Assembly: GCA_032718475.1 (NCBI GenBank)
Contig: JAUCBJ010005202.1
Coordinates: 1-64,000 of the forward strand
DNA: 64,000 nt
Direction of reading: 5' to 3'
DNA from: Nemertoderma westbladi
Lineage: Eukaryota > Xenacoelomorpha > Nemertodermatida > Nemertodermatidae
Of this stretch, positions 1-11,340 are shown in pieces. The notes below the pieces were generated by a model, which had not been told where the DNA came from, ran no database searches, and was given only the letters and a program-made list of their open reading frames with translations. Made by a program: the position numbers and the translations under genes. Position 1 is the first letter of the stretch, and each line of letters starts with the position of its first letter.

Positions 1-415
1 GAAATACATATTAAATTAAATTTTTTTAAAATAAATACATACAAATTTAAAAAAATAATAAAAAAATTCGTAAAAAAGATTAAAAAAAATAATACAATAA
101 AATTAAAAAAAATTCAAAAAAATAAATAATAAAAAATTTAATAAAAAAAAATTTAATAAAAAAATTAATAAAAAAATATAGAAATATAAAAAAAAAATAT
201 ATATATACTAAAAAAAAATAAAAAATATAAAAAAAATTTTAAAAATTCATAATAAAAAAAAATAAAAAAAATATAATAAAAAAAATATAAAAAAAATAAA
301 AAAATATAAAAAAAATAAAAATATATATGATAAAAAAAATTTATAAAAAAAAATTTATAAAAAAAAATTTATTGCAAAAAAAAAATTTTTGCAAAACAAG
401 TGTTGCAAAAAAAAA
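1..415. repeat. A/T-rich low-complexity sequence
   Basis: The stretch is almost entirely A and T with many runs of five to nine A. No coding frame or ordered repeat unit is visible. It could be an old poly(A)-rich tail region or simple-sequence expansion. Confidence 0.85.
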
Positions 416-441
416 TTCACATGTAAAAAATATACTGCTTG

Positions 442-1980
442 TTACTACTACTAGGATCGGCATGCTGCATTGCAGCTGCATTTTTAAGAATGCCGTGCCG
501 GCTTGTCGACAAAATTGCGCCGCCACAACTCCTTATCACCCATGACATTTGCTAGATCATCCGAATCTTCAAGGCCAGTGTCCTTTAAAATGCGTCTCAA
601 AAAAGTAATGGGCTGTCCACCATGCTTATTCACTCCATGAGGCTGCCAAAGTACAAGATTATGCACTGGCTGGTCCTCATGGAGAAAGCAATGTCCTGGA
701 AAGCGGAGGCGATTTTGTTCTAGTGTCAAGCTTGGGGGAACCAATGAGACACCTCCAATGTTATATAGTGTCTGGTTGGAGATGTGTGCATTGTACTTGA
801 CACAATGTACCCGGCGTAGCATTCTTGTGAATGTGCCATCCAGAGATTTGGTGTCCTCAGCAGTTAGAGCCCAGCATGGACTCCCGTAGAGGAGTACTGG
901 AACTACTGCTGCTCTAAATAATCGGACCTTAAGTTTCCGATTAATTCTCGGTGACTTCCAAATCCTGGAAAGCCTATTCAAGGCTGCCCATGCCTTTCCC
1001 TTACATATTCGAAGCTCCTCACCTGACTTCCGGATCCATGATCCCAGGTAACAGAAGTCGTCCACATGCTCAAGCATACCATCCTTTGAGATTATGCTCA
1101 TCCGATCAGAGACTTGCTGAGGACTTTCAAAGTTAACTGTCAAAATTTTGGTCTTTCTGGAGTTAATAAAAAGACCAACACTAGAAGCAGCATGTTCTAA
1201 TGAGCTGAGGAGCCGTTGGGCTCCCTCTAGTGATTCTGAGAGTACTCCTAAGTCATCAGCAAAGTCTAGATCAGTTACGTATTTGGCAGGATTTCCTCGA
1301 CTTCTGGACCCAGTAGGTGGAGTTATCATCACCCCATCATCATTATGATGATCTAAGGACATGCGTAGATCATAGTCAACCACAATTATGATCAAGAATG
1401 GTGCAAGTGCGTCTCCCTGGAGGACGCCCCATAACACTTCAAATGGTTCTGTGTCACCGTCAACAGTAGACACAAATGTTGTCGAAACATCGTATACTGA
1501 TCTGATTGCTGCAATAATTTCATCACGAATCCCATATAATGAAAGTATGCTGAACATACGTGAGCGCAATTATGATCAACCACAATTATGATCAAGAATG
1601 GTGCAAGTGCGTCTCCCTGGAGGACGCCCCATAACACTTCAAATGGTTCTGTGTCACCGTCAACAGTAGACACAAATGTTGTCGAAACATCGTATACTGA
1701 TCTGATTGCTGCAATAATTTCATCACGAATCCCATATAATGAAAGTATGCTGAACATACGTGAGCGAGAGACTGAATCAAAGGCCTTGAAGAAGTCAACA
1801 AAGATAACAGCCAGATGCCTGTCTTTCTTTTTTGATAACTCTTCAATTATCCTTCTAAGTGCCAAAATGGGCTCCATGGTCCCACGACCTTTACGGAACC
1901 CATTCTGATTTCCACGGAGCAGTCTCTCAATGGGATCCCTGATGCGATTTAATGGAATTCTATTGTATAGCTTTGCAGCA
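442..1980 (-). mobile_element. RTE-like LINE, family 1, 5'-truncated copy with internal duplication
   Basis: This is a non-LTR retrotransposon copy read on the minus strand. Its 3' end lies at about 442, with TAG triplets followed by the conserved terminal stretch seen again at 30039, 37262, 42139, 44139, 44753 and 48583. The 3' UTR is only about 40 nt, because the stop codon is at 484-486. The body covers the reverse transcriptase palm, thumb and C-terminal region. The copy ends abruptly near 1980 inside the N-terminal RT region. A segment of about 200 bp is tandemly duplicated (the same sequence begins at 1388 and 1588), which breaks the reading frame. No clear target-site duplication was found. 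Clade assignment to RTE rests on motif recognition, not a tree. Confidence 0.85.
484..1877 (-). pseudogene. Family-1 reverse transcriptase, frameshifted by duplication
   Basis: The product is an RT fragment. Motifs visible include FVDFFKAFDS (RT motif A), GVLQGDALAPF (motif B), LDFADDLG (catalytic motif C, FADD type), FCYLGSWIRKSG, VLLYGSPCWAL, and a C-terminal block with HCFLHEDQPVHNLVLWQ ending FVDKPARHS. The frame runs from 484 to 1569. After the 200-bp duplication the upstream part continues in another frame to about 1877. Because 200 is not a multiple of three, the copy cannot encode one protein. There is no endonuclease domain, since the copy is 5'-truncated. Open frames of 60-106 codons on the opposite strand recur in every family-1 copy and are shadows. 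Confidence 0.85.
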
Positions 1981-1990
1981 AGGCGCAGTG

Positions 1991-2124
1991 GCGGTTCGGC
2001 TAATGTCGCGTTACGGAAAGTCGCGTTACGGCTAATTTTCAGAGTAGCCGTAACGCGACTTTGAAAGTCGCGGTACGGCTACTCAAAAAGTCGCGTTACG
2101 GCTACTTGTCGCGTTACGGCTAAT
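1991..2124. repeat. Cluster of GTCGCGTTACGGCTA repeats with a perfect hairpin
   Basis: About six direct and inverted copies of a 15-nt motif lie close together. Positions 2017-2033 and 2046-2062 form a perfect 17-bp stem with a 12-nt loop. The sequence is much richer in CpG than its surroundings. No protein or known element is recognised. Confidence 0.7.
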
Positions 2125-2239
2125 CTATTGTCATGGTTTTACATGTGAATCCTTATCAATTTATTCTATGGTGATTACGTACAGATGAGAAAGGTTCGAA
2201 AAATTTAATGTAATTATGTTTTACAACATGGGAGTATCC

Positions 2240-2259
2240 GGGGGGGGGGGGGGGGGGGG
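2240..2259. repeat. G homopolymer (20)
   Basis: This is an uninterrupted run of 20 G, one of about a dozen such tracts in the window. Confidence 0.95.
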
Positions 2260-2716
2260 ATTTTAACTAAAAAAACTAAATTTATTAATTATTGTATTAT
2301 TTTTGTTGTATTGAATAGGCCTACCACAGTACACAGTACCATATAGGTAAATTGGTCGAAAGTATAATCAGTATTTTGCCGAAACATTGCACAATATTTA
2401 TCATTATAATAAATAATCAAATCAAAAGTATCTAAAACTAAAGCTCTTGAATTAGCCAGTCATCGCCCGCGTATGGCATTTGGTTCGGTGGAGGGGTGGG
2501 TTGGGTTGGTATGGTTGGCCACGGAGGGGTGGTCGGGGTTGGGTTGGGAAGAAATAGTTCCGCCGCGAAGGGTGGTTCACTACACCAACATGCCAGTCGG
2601 GATCAACACCCCCTCCCAATGCCAAAATGCAGATGGACTTTCAACTGGGTGATCGGCGGCTGGAAGGACGGCCATTGCCTGCTTGTCAATCCCCAAACAG
2701 AAAGCCATATGGTCTA
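2260..2716. other. No gene recognised
   Basis: The left part is AT-rich. The right part (about 2490-2710) is G-rich and GC-richer, with GGTTGGG-type direct repeats. No supported coding frame is visible. Confidence 0.6.
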
Positions 2717-4166
2717 GGTGGGATAAATATTTCTCCATTTGACGCAAGACCGCCGCGGCCGCTATGAGGGAGGTGAATACCGCGGCCGCTCCTAAAGCCG
2801 CAGGCCATCGCTAACTATATAGGTTAACTTGGGATTCTGGGGGACTTTTCGATGAAGGAACTGACCAAATTTTTTTATTTTCTCACCAGGGGAGCGGCTC
2901 GGAATTCTAAGATATTAGCAACTCTAACATTATTAAATCTAACCCTTCGACGGACACGGCGGACAAAAATCCGTCATTTTTTCGACAATTTTAAAATTTT
3001 TTTGAAAGGCGCTCTACAGTGGCTCGAAAAAACCCTAGGTTATTGCTTAGCCGACGCCGGGATACGATAGAAGGGATTAATTAGTGAATTCGTTTTTTTT
3101 TTTCAAAAAAGATTACCACGCCTTTTTTCCGAAAATGTCCGTCAAAGTTGAAAAAACGGACAAAATGACTTTGCGGGATCCGCTATAACTCGGCTAATAT
3201 TAATCGTACGGGGACGAAAGTAACGCGGTTGGAAAGGGGAAGAGTGGTACTACCTTCGTATCGAATGGGGGTAAGATATTTATTAAAATTTCGGGTGGAA
3301 AAAGGGGCTGTAAATTTGTACGTTTTGTCCGTCTTTCTTGGAAAACTTATTTCCGAAATGTTTAATTCGACAACGCGGGTAGTAATCCACTAATTCTTTC
3401 ATGAAACTCGTAGAAGACCATTGGGGCTACGTTCCTATCGAATGGGGGTACAACAAATATGTCGGCAATAGGGGCCAAAAAGGGCCAGAATTTGTAAAGT
3501 AGTTTTTATCGAATAATTTTTTATTTTTCACTTTAGTTGGTTAAGGTACATTCTATACAGTCAATATCCATACGGGGAATTCAAATATGCTATCGGTTTT
3601 GCTCCAAGGATGATATTAAAAAAATGAGGGCCAAAATTATAATTTCGCGCTTCAAACTTGCTTCGCGGGAAATCGTCTAGCTCGAAAACTACTTAACTTA
3701 CGGGAGATTTGTTTACACAGACTTATAGTGCGTTAAATTATCTATCTAACAGCGTTAATCACAGCGCCGGAGGTATTATAAAACTGGAGCGGCAGGCGAT
3801 CGTGTGAAATATAATATTTATAAAAAGGGACGAAAAATTTTTTTTTTTAACAAATCGCTATTCCATTATAATTTAGCGTATTGCGCCAAAAGTACCTGTA
3901 AAAAGTATCAAATTAACTCCGCTATCTTTTATCTTAACATATATAATTAAAATTACGAATTTTAAGGGTCGAAAAATATCGCGTTATTTTGGCCCTTTTT
4001 TTTAATTTTATTGGGGCCAAAAATAACCCCTTCTCAAAAGATTAAGAAAAAAATTACGGCAAAGAATATACCAATTTTATTGAATTTGGACCACCAGAAC
4101 CGGAGTTAGAGCGATTTTAGTGAAAAAATAAAAATAATTTTTTTTGCAAAAAAATTAAGAATGGTC

Positions 4167-4240
4167 AGGTCATTATTGGATTTCGAACCCGCAAACTTAG
4201 GTTTCATTAACGTGATTGATAACCACTAGACTATGTGACC
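4167..4240 (-). other. tRNA-like sequence (degenerate), copy 1
   Basis: On the minus strand a 73-nt segment starts GGTCACATAGTCTAGTGG and ends near TGACC, so the outer five acceptor pairs can form. TAGTCTAGTGG fits the pol III A box. GGTTCGAAATCC resembles the B box but has one extra base. The D stem and T stem pair poorly, so a functional tRNA is unlikely. The 5' half most resembles tRNA-Val from memory. It may be a relic of a tRNA-derived SINE. Confidence 0.5.
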
Positions 4241-5103
4241 AAGAGAATTTGAAATTTTCGAGTGACTATTTTTAAACATAAATAACTTCGGTTCTGCAGG
4301 GCTGTTTAATCTGAAACTTTTTTCATTGGATAGAGGATAGATTGTAGTGTGTGAAATAGGATACAACTTGGGAAAAGACGCATGTGCACTTAGTGCAAAA
4401 TGCACTTAAATAGTGAACATTTTTTCGATATTTCAAACACTGTTATTTCCAGTTCCATTCATCGTAGAATGTTATTTTTTGGATTAAAATGTAGTTTGGA
4501 ATGATTTCTAACTATAATCGTAACATTTGTTTAACTTTTTATGTCTATAAAGTGACTTAAAAATGTCCATGAATATGGTCCAAAATCGCAAATCCAGATT
4601 TATTAAATTGGATTTTTGACACTTTTAGCGACTGACACTTGATCATACACCATCGTAGATCGGTAGAGGATAAACATAAGTTTGTTAAATAAGAGCCACC
4701 ATTACGATCTTCTAAAGTGCATTTGTACAAATAAGTGTGCAAAAGTGCAAATTTTTTAATAAGGTCAAATTATATAGTGGTTTTTCTTGGGTTCTTTTCT
4801 TTGCAGATACTTTATTTTCATATTAATATGTTGTTTGAACCTTACTGAGCGCATTAGGGGATATGCGTACAAATAACCGGCCCTTATGAGGCTTCGATTG
4901 GGTAAATTAATAAAACATAAGGTTGTATAGTATAATATTCTAAAAACCAGTGTGATATTAAATGCACTTTAAATAATAAATAGAAATCAAATAACAATTG
5001 GACCACACAATTAAAAACTCGCACAATTTTGTACTTATTATATCGCTTCAAATTAATTCAACAGTGGATATTTGTGGGAAGGGGGAAGTTACAGTGTGCA
5101 TTC

Positions 5104-5152
5104 GGGGGAAGTTTGGTGAACTGCATTTATGCAGTGAATCCAAACTTCCCCC
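5104..5152. other. Hairpin with nested inner palindrome, copy 1
   Basis: Arms GGGGGAAGTTTGG (5104-5116) and CCAAACTTCCCCC (5140-5152) pair perfectly over 13 bp. The loop contains a second inverted repeat, CTGCATTTATGCAG. Confidence 0.8.
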
Positions 5153-7203
5153 TTGGATATATCATATACTTAAGACATGCTAGGGCGACGGGGAAATATT
5201 TGTTACTGTCACACTTTGCTTCCATTTATCCTATCCTTTATTATTACCCCAGTCAGATAAGAGATAATAAATCAGTAAAAACTAAACTAAACTGTCTTTC
5301 ATGCAAACAAATTTCTAACTAAAGACGGGTGAATGACCATGACCATGGAAATAATTTTAAATATAATTGTATATCAACTATTTGGGGAGGCTTCCAAGTT
5401 AAACCCGAAAACAATTATTTTGTTACATATATAGTAAATAACGTTGTATGTTCTTCTTCCTCTCATAATAAAATATAAATGAAATATCTCAGATCGCTAT
5501 GCCCTGTAACATTTCACAACCAAAATATTTAAGTGTGAAAAGTGTAGGCCTACCACACTCCGCCCAAACAACCGCAAACGCATAGCCAACAAATTTAACA
5601 AAAGGTTACATACATGTTGGGTTCATGATGAGATGAGTGAAAATTGATCGCGTATTATAAAGTAAAAAATTAAGAGACGGGTTGGCTCTCCTCCACTTTC
5701 TTACCCAATGGATATGTTGTTGTAATAATCTAATATTGGGGCGGCTTTCTCTCGGTGGGATAAATATTTCTCCATTTGACGCAACACCGCCGCGGCCGCT
5801 ATGAGGGAGGTGAATACCGCGGCCGCTCCTAAAGCCGCAGGCCATCGCTAACTATATAGGTTAACTTGGGATTCTGGGGGACTTTTCGATGAAGGAACTG
5901 ACCAAATTTTTTTATTTTCTCACCAGGGGAGCGGCTCGGAATTCTAAGATATTAGCAACTCTAACATTATTAAATCTAACCCTTCGACGGACACGGCGGA
6001 CAAAAAACCGTCATTTTTTCGACAATTTTAAAATTTTTTTGAAAGGCGCTCTACAGTGGCTCGAAAAAACCCTAGGTTATTGCTTAGCCGACGCCGGGAT
6101 ACGTTAGAAGGGATTAATTAGTGAATTCGTTTTTTTTTTCAAAAAAGATTACCACGCCTTTTTTCCGAAAATGTCCGTCAAAGTTGAAAAAACGGACAAA
6201 ATGACTTTGCGGGATCCGCTATAACTCAGCTAATATTAATCGTACGGGGACGAAAGTAACGCGGTTGGAAAGGGGAAGAGTGGTACTACCTTCGTATCGA
6301 ATGGGGGTAAGATATTTATTAAAATTTCGGGTGGAAAAAGGGGCTGTAAATTTGTACGTTTTTGTCCGTCTTTTTTGGAAAACTTATTTCCGAAATGTTT
6401 AATTCGACAACGCGTGTAGGAATCCACTAATTCTTTTATGAAACTCGTAGAAGACCATTGGGGCTACGTTCCTATCGAATGGGGGTACAAAAAATATGTC
6501 GGCAATAGGGGCCAAAAAGGGCCAGAATTTGTAAAGTAGTTTTTATCGAATAATTTTTTATTTTTAACTTTAGTTGGTTAAGGTACATTCTATACAGTCA
6601 ATATCCATACGGGGAATTCAAATATGCTATCGGTTTTGCTCCAAGGATGATATTAAAAAAATGAGGGCCAAAATTATAATTTCGCGCTTCAAACTTGCTT
6701 CGCGGGAAATCGTCTAGCTCGAAAACTACTTAACTTACGGGAGATTTGTTTACACAGACTTATAGTGCGTTAAATTATCTATCTAACAGCGTTAATCACA
6801 GCGCCGGAGGTATTATAAAACTGGAGCGGCAGGCGATCGTGTGAAATATAATATTTATAAAAAGGGACGAAAAATTTTTTTTTTTAACAAATCGCTATTC
6901 CATTATAATTTAGCGTATTGCGCCAAAAGAACCTGTAAAAAGTATCAAATTAACTCCGCTATCTTTTATCTTAACATATATAATTAAAATTACTAATTTT
7001 AAGGGTCGAAAATATCGCGTTATTTTGGCCCTTTTTTTTAATTTTTTTGGGGCCAAAAATAACCCCTTCTCAAAAGATTAAGAAAAAAATTACGGCAAAG
7101 AATATACCAATTTTATTGAATTTGGACCACCAGAACCGAAGTTAGAGCGATTTTAGTGAAAAAATAAAAATAATTTTTTTTTGCAAAAAAATTAAGAATG
7201 GTC

Positions 7204-7277
7204 AGGTCAATATTGGATTTCGAACCCGCGAACTTAGGTTTCATTAACGTGATTGATAACCACTAGACTATGTGACC
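7204..7277 (-). other. tRNA-like sequence (degenerate), copy 2
   Basis: This copy has the same 73-nt layout as 4167-4240, with an A-box match and a B-box-like GGTTCGAAATCC. Five acceptor pairs can form. It differs from copy 1 at a few positions, none of which restores the poor internal stems. Confidence 0.45.
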
Positions 7278-8134
7278 AAGAGAATTTGAAATTTTCGAGT
7301 GACTATTTTTAAACATCAATAACTTCGGTTCTATTGGGCCGTTTGATCTGAAACTTTTTTCATTGGATAGAGGATAGATTGTAGTGTGTGAAATAGGATA
7401 AAACTTGGGAAAAGACTTATGTGCACTTAGTGCAAAATGCACTTAAATAGTGCACATTTTTTCGATATTTCAAACACTATTATTTCCAGTTCTATTCATC
7501 GTAGAATGTTATTTTTTGGATTAAAATGTAGTTTGGAATGATTTCTAACTATAATCGTAACATTTGTTTAACTTTTTATGTCTATAAAGTGACTTAAAAT
7601 GTCCATGAATATGGTCCAAAATCGCAAATCCAGATTTATTAAATTGGATTTTTGACACTTTTAGCGACTGACACTTGATCATACACCATCGTAGATCGGT
7701 AGAGGATAAACATAAGTTTGTTAAATAAGAGCCACCATTACGATCTGCTAAAGTGCATTTGTACAAATAAGTGTGCAAAAGTGCAAATTTTTTAATAAGG
7801 TCAAATTATATAGTATTGGGTTATTTTCTTTGCAGATACTTTATTTTCATATTTAATATGTTGTTTGGACCTTACTGAGCGCATTAGGGGATATGCGTAC
7901 AAATAACCGGCCCTTATGAGGCTTCGATTGGGTAAATTAATAAAACATAAGGTTGTATAGTATAATATTCTAAAAACCAGTGTGATATTAAATGCACTTT
8001 AAATAATAAATAGAAATCAAATAACAATTGGACCACACAATTAAAAACTCGCACAATTTTGTACTTATTATATCGCTTCAAATTAATTCAACAGTGGATA
8101 TTTGGGGGAAGGGGGAAGTTACAAGTGTGCATTC

Positions 8135-8183
8135 GGGGGAAGTTTGGTGAACTGCATTTATGCAGTGAATCCAAACTTCCCCC
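8135..8183. other. Hairpin with nested inner palindrome, copy 2
   Basis: The arms at 8135-8147 and 8171-8183 are identical to those of copy 1, and the inner palindrome is conserved. Confidence 0.8.
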
Positions 8184-8782
8184 TTTGATATATCATATAC
8201 TTTTAAGCCACGCTAGGTTGTCAGGGAAATAATTGTTACTGTCACACTTTGCTTCCATTTATCCTATCCTTTATTATTACCCCAGTCAGATAAGAGATAA
8301 TAATCAGTAAAAACTAAACTAAACTGTCTTTCATGCAAACAAATTTCTAACTAAAGACGGGTGAATGACCATGACCATGGAAATAATTTTAAATATAATT
8401 GTATATCAACTATTTGGGGAGGCTTCCAAGTTAAACCCGAAAACAATTATTTTGTTACATAGTAAATAACGTTGTATGTTCTTCTTCCTCTCATAATAAA
8501 ATATAAATGAAATATCTCAGATCGCTATGCCCTGTAACATTTCTCAACCAAAATATTTAAATGTGAAAAGTGTAGGCCTACCACACACCGCCCAAACAAC
8601 CGCAAACGCATAGCCAACAAATTTAACAAAAGGTTACATACATGTTGGGTTCATGACGAGATGAGTGAAAATTGATCGCGTAATATAAAGTAAAAAATTA
8701 AGAGACGGGCTGGCTCTCCTCCACTTTCTTACCCAATGGATATGTTGTTGTAATAATCTAATATTGGGGCGGCTTTCTCTCG

Positions 8783-9415
8783 TTATGAAACAAGACTTCA
8801 AGATGGGCTTACAATAGCCTTTCTAATTCATTATTAAGAAATTGTATATCGGGTTTAATCTACAATGTAGAAAAAAAATTACAAATACTTGTAACATTTT
8901 CCAGTTGAGGGAATTACTAATTAATGCGGAGTCCATCTAGGTCGAGCGAGCTCGTACCTCGTTGTAAGGGTTACACAGGTTTAATCGTGTAATGGTATAA
9001 TAATTTAAGATAATAGTTTATAATAATATATGGTGAGGGGTAATAGCTGTACATAGGCAGCCGGTCATAAGGATATATAATTGTGATAGGCAAGAAGGAA
9101 CGTGGTTCATTATACTATTTTTGGATTAATTTATTATTAAATTATATTGAATAAAATATACTTGATTTATTTGTGATTCATAACTGTTATATTGTCACTG
9201 CGAGTATGCCGAATTTACTAATTTTAACAGTAGAAAGTCAGTCTGTTGATGCATTAATGGGTATTTCGTCGGAAAAGATATTGATGATGATATAAAAGAA
9301 ATTAGAAATGTTACCAGTATTTATTTGTGAAGATATTTTGATACCTTTGGAAGGAAATTTATCAGACGGCCGTGTTTCATGTGTCTTTAAATTTATTGAA
9401 ACAGAATAGAACTGA
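8783..9415. other. No gene recognised; possible LTR-like AT-rich end
   Basis: The region is AT-rich. A GAATAAAATATAC stretch near 9150 resembles a polyadenylation signal and lies upstream of open frames that include an LTR-element relic. This is only weak support for an LTR. Confidence 0.3.
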
Positions 9416-9777
9416 CAAAAGAAACCATCTAATCCAGGTGATGAATTTGCCAACTATGTTACTGAGTACCCATCCCACGTTCAAGTATCATTAAGAAGGC
9501 TGCAGTTCCTTGGACACTATATGTCGTTAGGAAAAGATGCCATAATGCAATGATTGAATGATGGGCTGTCCCATGGCATAAAAACAACCATTTTAGCTTG
9601 GTGGTATGAACATCAAGGTTCAACTGCACAAGCTGTGGCCGATTTCATTCAAGCTCTTCCAGATCCTGCTCATGTGAAAACCTTCAGTGGTCAAGTGAAC
9701 TCTGTTTCCGCTAAGGGTCTGAGTGATTCAAGTAGGCGTTGGTGCAGTCTTATGCCAACCCAAAGATATTGAATCCC
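9416..9777 (+). pseudogene. Decayed coding-like stretch, one in-frame stop, unrecognised
   Basis: One frame stays open from 9416 to 9777 apart from a TGA at 9551-9553. The translation has protein-like composition, including DEFANYVTEYPSHVQ, SLRRLQFLGHYMSLGKDAI and ILAWWYEHQGSTAQAVADF. The pattern of an LG followed by KDAI, then ILxWWYEHQG, then FIQALPDP loosely resembles the second half of a Death domain (a six-helix adaptor fold used in apoptosis and innate immune signalling). The likeness is from memory and is weak. An LTR-element relic follows 55 bp downstream, so this could instead be part of that element. Confidence 0.3.
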
Positions 9778-9831
9778 ACTGCTGAATGTTTTATTCCTTC
9801 TTCTTGCTTTACCGTTTAAACTGCTATATTA

Positions 9832-9993
9832 GATCCTGATTGGAAGAGACAACAGTCACAGGACCCAGAACTTCATAAGCTCATCAATTCAACTGCATTG
9901 CCAAGTAATTATTCTATCGGTAATGGAATATTGATGTACTTTGGCCGAGTACTTCCTAATGACAAAATTTCTAATATATTATTATCATCATCA
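9832..9993 (+). pseudogene. LTR retrotransposon pol fragment (Gypsy-like, before integrase)
   Basis: An open segment reads DPDWKRQQSQDPELHKLI, then LPSNYSIGNGILMYFGRVLPND. The pattern of DPEL, a short spacer, NGIL.Y.GR and LP matches the linker between RNase H and the integrase zinc-binding domain in Gypsy-type pol proteins. The frame runs into an ATC microsatellite at about 9981-10005. No protease, RT or integrase core is visible nearby, so this is an isolated relic. Confidence 0.45.
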
Positions 9994-10278
9994 TCATCAT
10001 CATTATTTCACAATTGCCTAATGCCATAACGATTAATCGCTTACTTTCCTTGTTAATTCCTCTCTCACTATGTATGGGCAATGGCTTGTGGTTAGGCAGC
10101 CGATGTCTATAGTAGGTTGTTATTTTCACCATACCAATAAATATACAATTTGGTTCCTTTGGCAAGTCTTCCGATTGTACGTTGACCTTTGGAATTTGGC
10201 TTACAATCGGGGTGCTAATAGATTTCCCATTTGGGTTAATAACTGTCTTGAGGTGACATATTCGTTTTCTGGGTGATG

Positions 10279-10600
10279 AAGTGCCTAAGGGATCGCACCC
10301 GTAACAGTATCCCTTTCAAGTTCGTTTATATATGTTATAGTGGGTCGTCCATGGCTACGCTTTCCTTGTGTTGGTTGCCAGAAAAGTCGATCTGGAATGT
10401 TCTCGTCTTTATTTCTCCAGCAGTGCTCACTGAATATTAATCTGCTTTCACAGAGGGTGGTTGATACAGGTGGTATTGTACCAGTACCATAAGGCTCAGC
10501 ATTTGTCATGTGTTATCTCCTGATGTTTAGGGCTGCCCTTAGTAGTCTTGTGAAGTTTTTTTTCTGCGACTGTTCATTCATTAACCATGCATTAAGTATC
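10279..10600 (-). pseudogene. LINE C-terminal fragment (a family distinct from family 1)
   Basis: The minus strand reads KNFTRLLRAALNIRR, a stop, then HMTNAEPYGTG, LIFSEHCWRNKDENIPDRLF and HGRPTITYINELERDT. This order (RLLRAALN, TNAELYG-like, LRFSGHCWR-like, GRP..TYI..L..DT) is the common C-terminal tail of RTE-like LINE polymerases in invertebrates. The fragment is short, carries a stop at the start of the MTNAEP block, and lacks all catalytic RT motifs. Its sequence is clearly different from the family-1 tail. Confidence 0.65.
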
Positions 10601-11340
10601 CTTGAGTCAGGAGACTCTTTAGTTCAGTTGTATTATTTTGTGACACGTAATCGACTTTTGTTTATTTACAGTATTTATTTATATAATATATATTATTTAC
10701 CATACAACATATGTAATATTATTATCTACCTACATTATTTGGTTTTGATTGAGTTTGAATGAAACACATAGGCTTACTTATAGCCACATATACCCCTCTC
10801 ATAAAAATACATAAATAAGTGTGAATGAATTTTATATTTCAATGAAGACTGTTAGTGATCGCATATTGGCATTGATTATTGTTGAGGTCCGTCGCTTGGA
10901 TCAGAGCATTGCTGATGGGAATGCTTATGACGTTGTTCAGTGAGTCTGCAGTCTGGACACCTTTGGTGCTGTATAGAATGTTGAGGACAACGATATTGAT
11001 TGTCGGAGTAAATGGGAATTCCTGGGTTGATTATAATAGAAGTACAACTTGGGTGTGCCTGTTGTATTGGTGTTGCAGGGTAGCACTCCATGCTGCCTGT
11101 AAGATTAAAAATAATTAAAGTAGATTTCAATCAAGGATCTTTATGGCCTTGCTACCCTTGATAACTGAGTTATTCAAGATCCATGAATGCTTGGACTTAA
11201 TACATCCCATTGCCCAAGACATATGTACTGTGCAAAAATCGCACCACATACAAAGGGGTCTGCATACATACATCTTTCACACCACAAGGATGCATCCAGT
11301 CTCTCAATGCAACACATCCACAGTTCATTTATACATTGCA
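10601..11340. other. No gene recognised
   Basis: The sequence is mixed AT-rich with only short random frames on both strands. Nothing is recognised before the degraded LINE copy that follows. Confidence 0.5.

Larger units (their letters stand above)
2717..5753. repeat. 3.03 kb tandem unit, copy 1
   Basis: The unit starts at GGTGGGATAAATATTTCTCC and ends with GGGGCGGCTTTCTCTCG. Copy 2 follows at once and is nearly identical, with scattered substitutions and short indels. GC-rich ends include two GCGGCCGC sites. The interior holds a tRNA-like sequence and a strong hairpin. A 72-codon frame at 2852-3070 is kept in both copies, but this follows from duplication and it resembles no known protein. 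The unit could be a non-autonomous element or a segmental duplication. Confidence 0.85.
5754..8782. repeat. 3.03 kb tandem unit, copy 2
   Basis: This is the second copy of the preceding unit, starting at the same GGTGGGATAAAT and ending at the same CTTTCTCTCG. Differences include small indels (for example near 7800-7815 and 8215) and substitutions. Both copies keep the tRNA-like sequence and the nested hairpin. Confidence 0.85.

Noticed and set aside
2852-6107. A 72-codon frame conserved at 2852-3070 and 5889-6107
   Set aside because: Conservation is explained by the 3 kb tandem duplication. The sequence resembles no protein and has no start context or neighbours.
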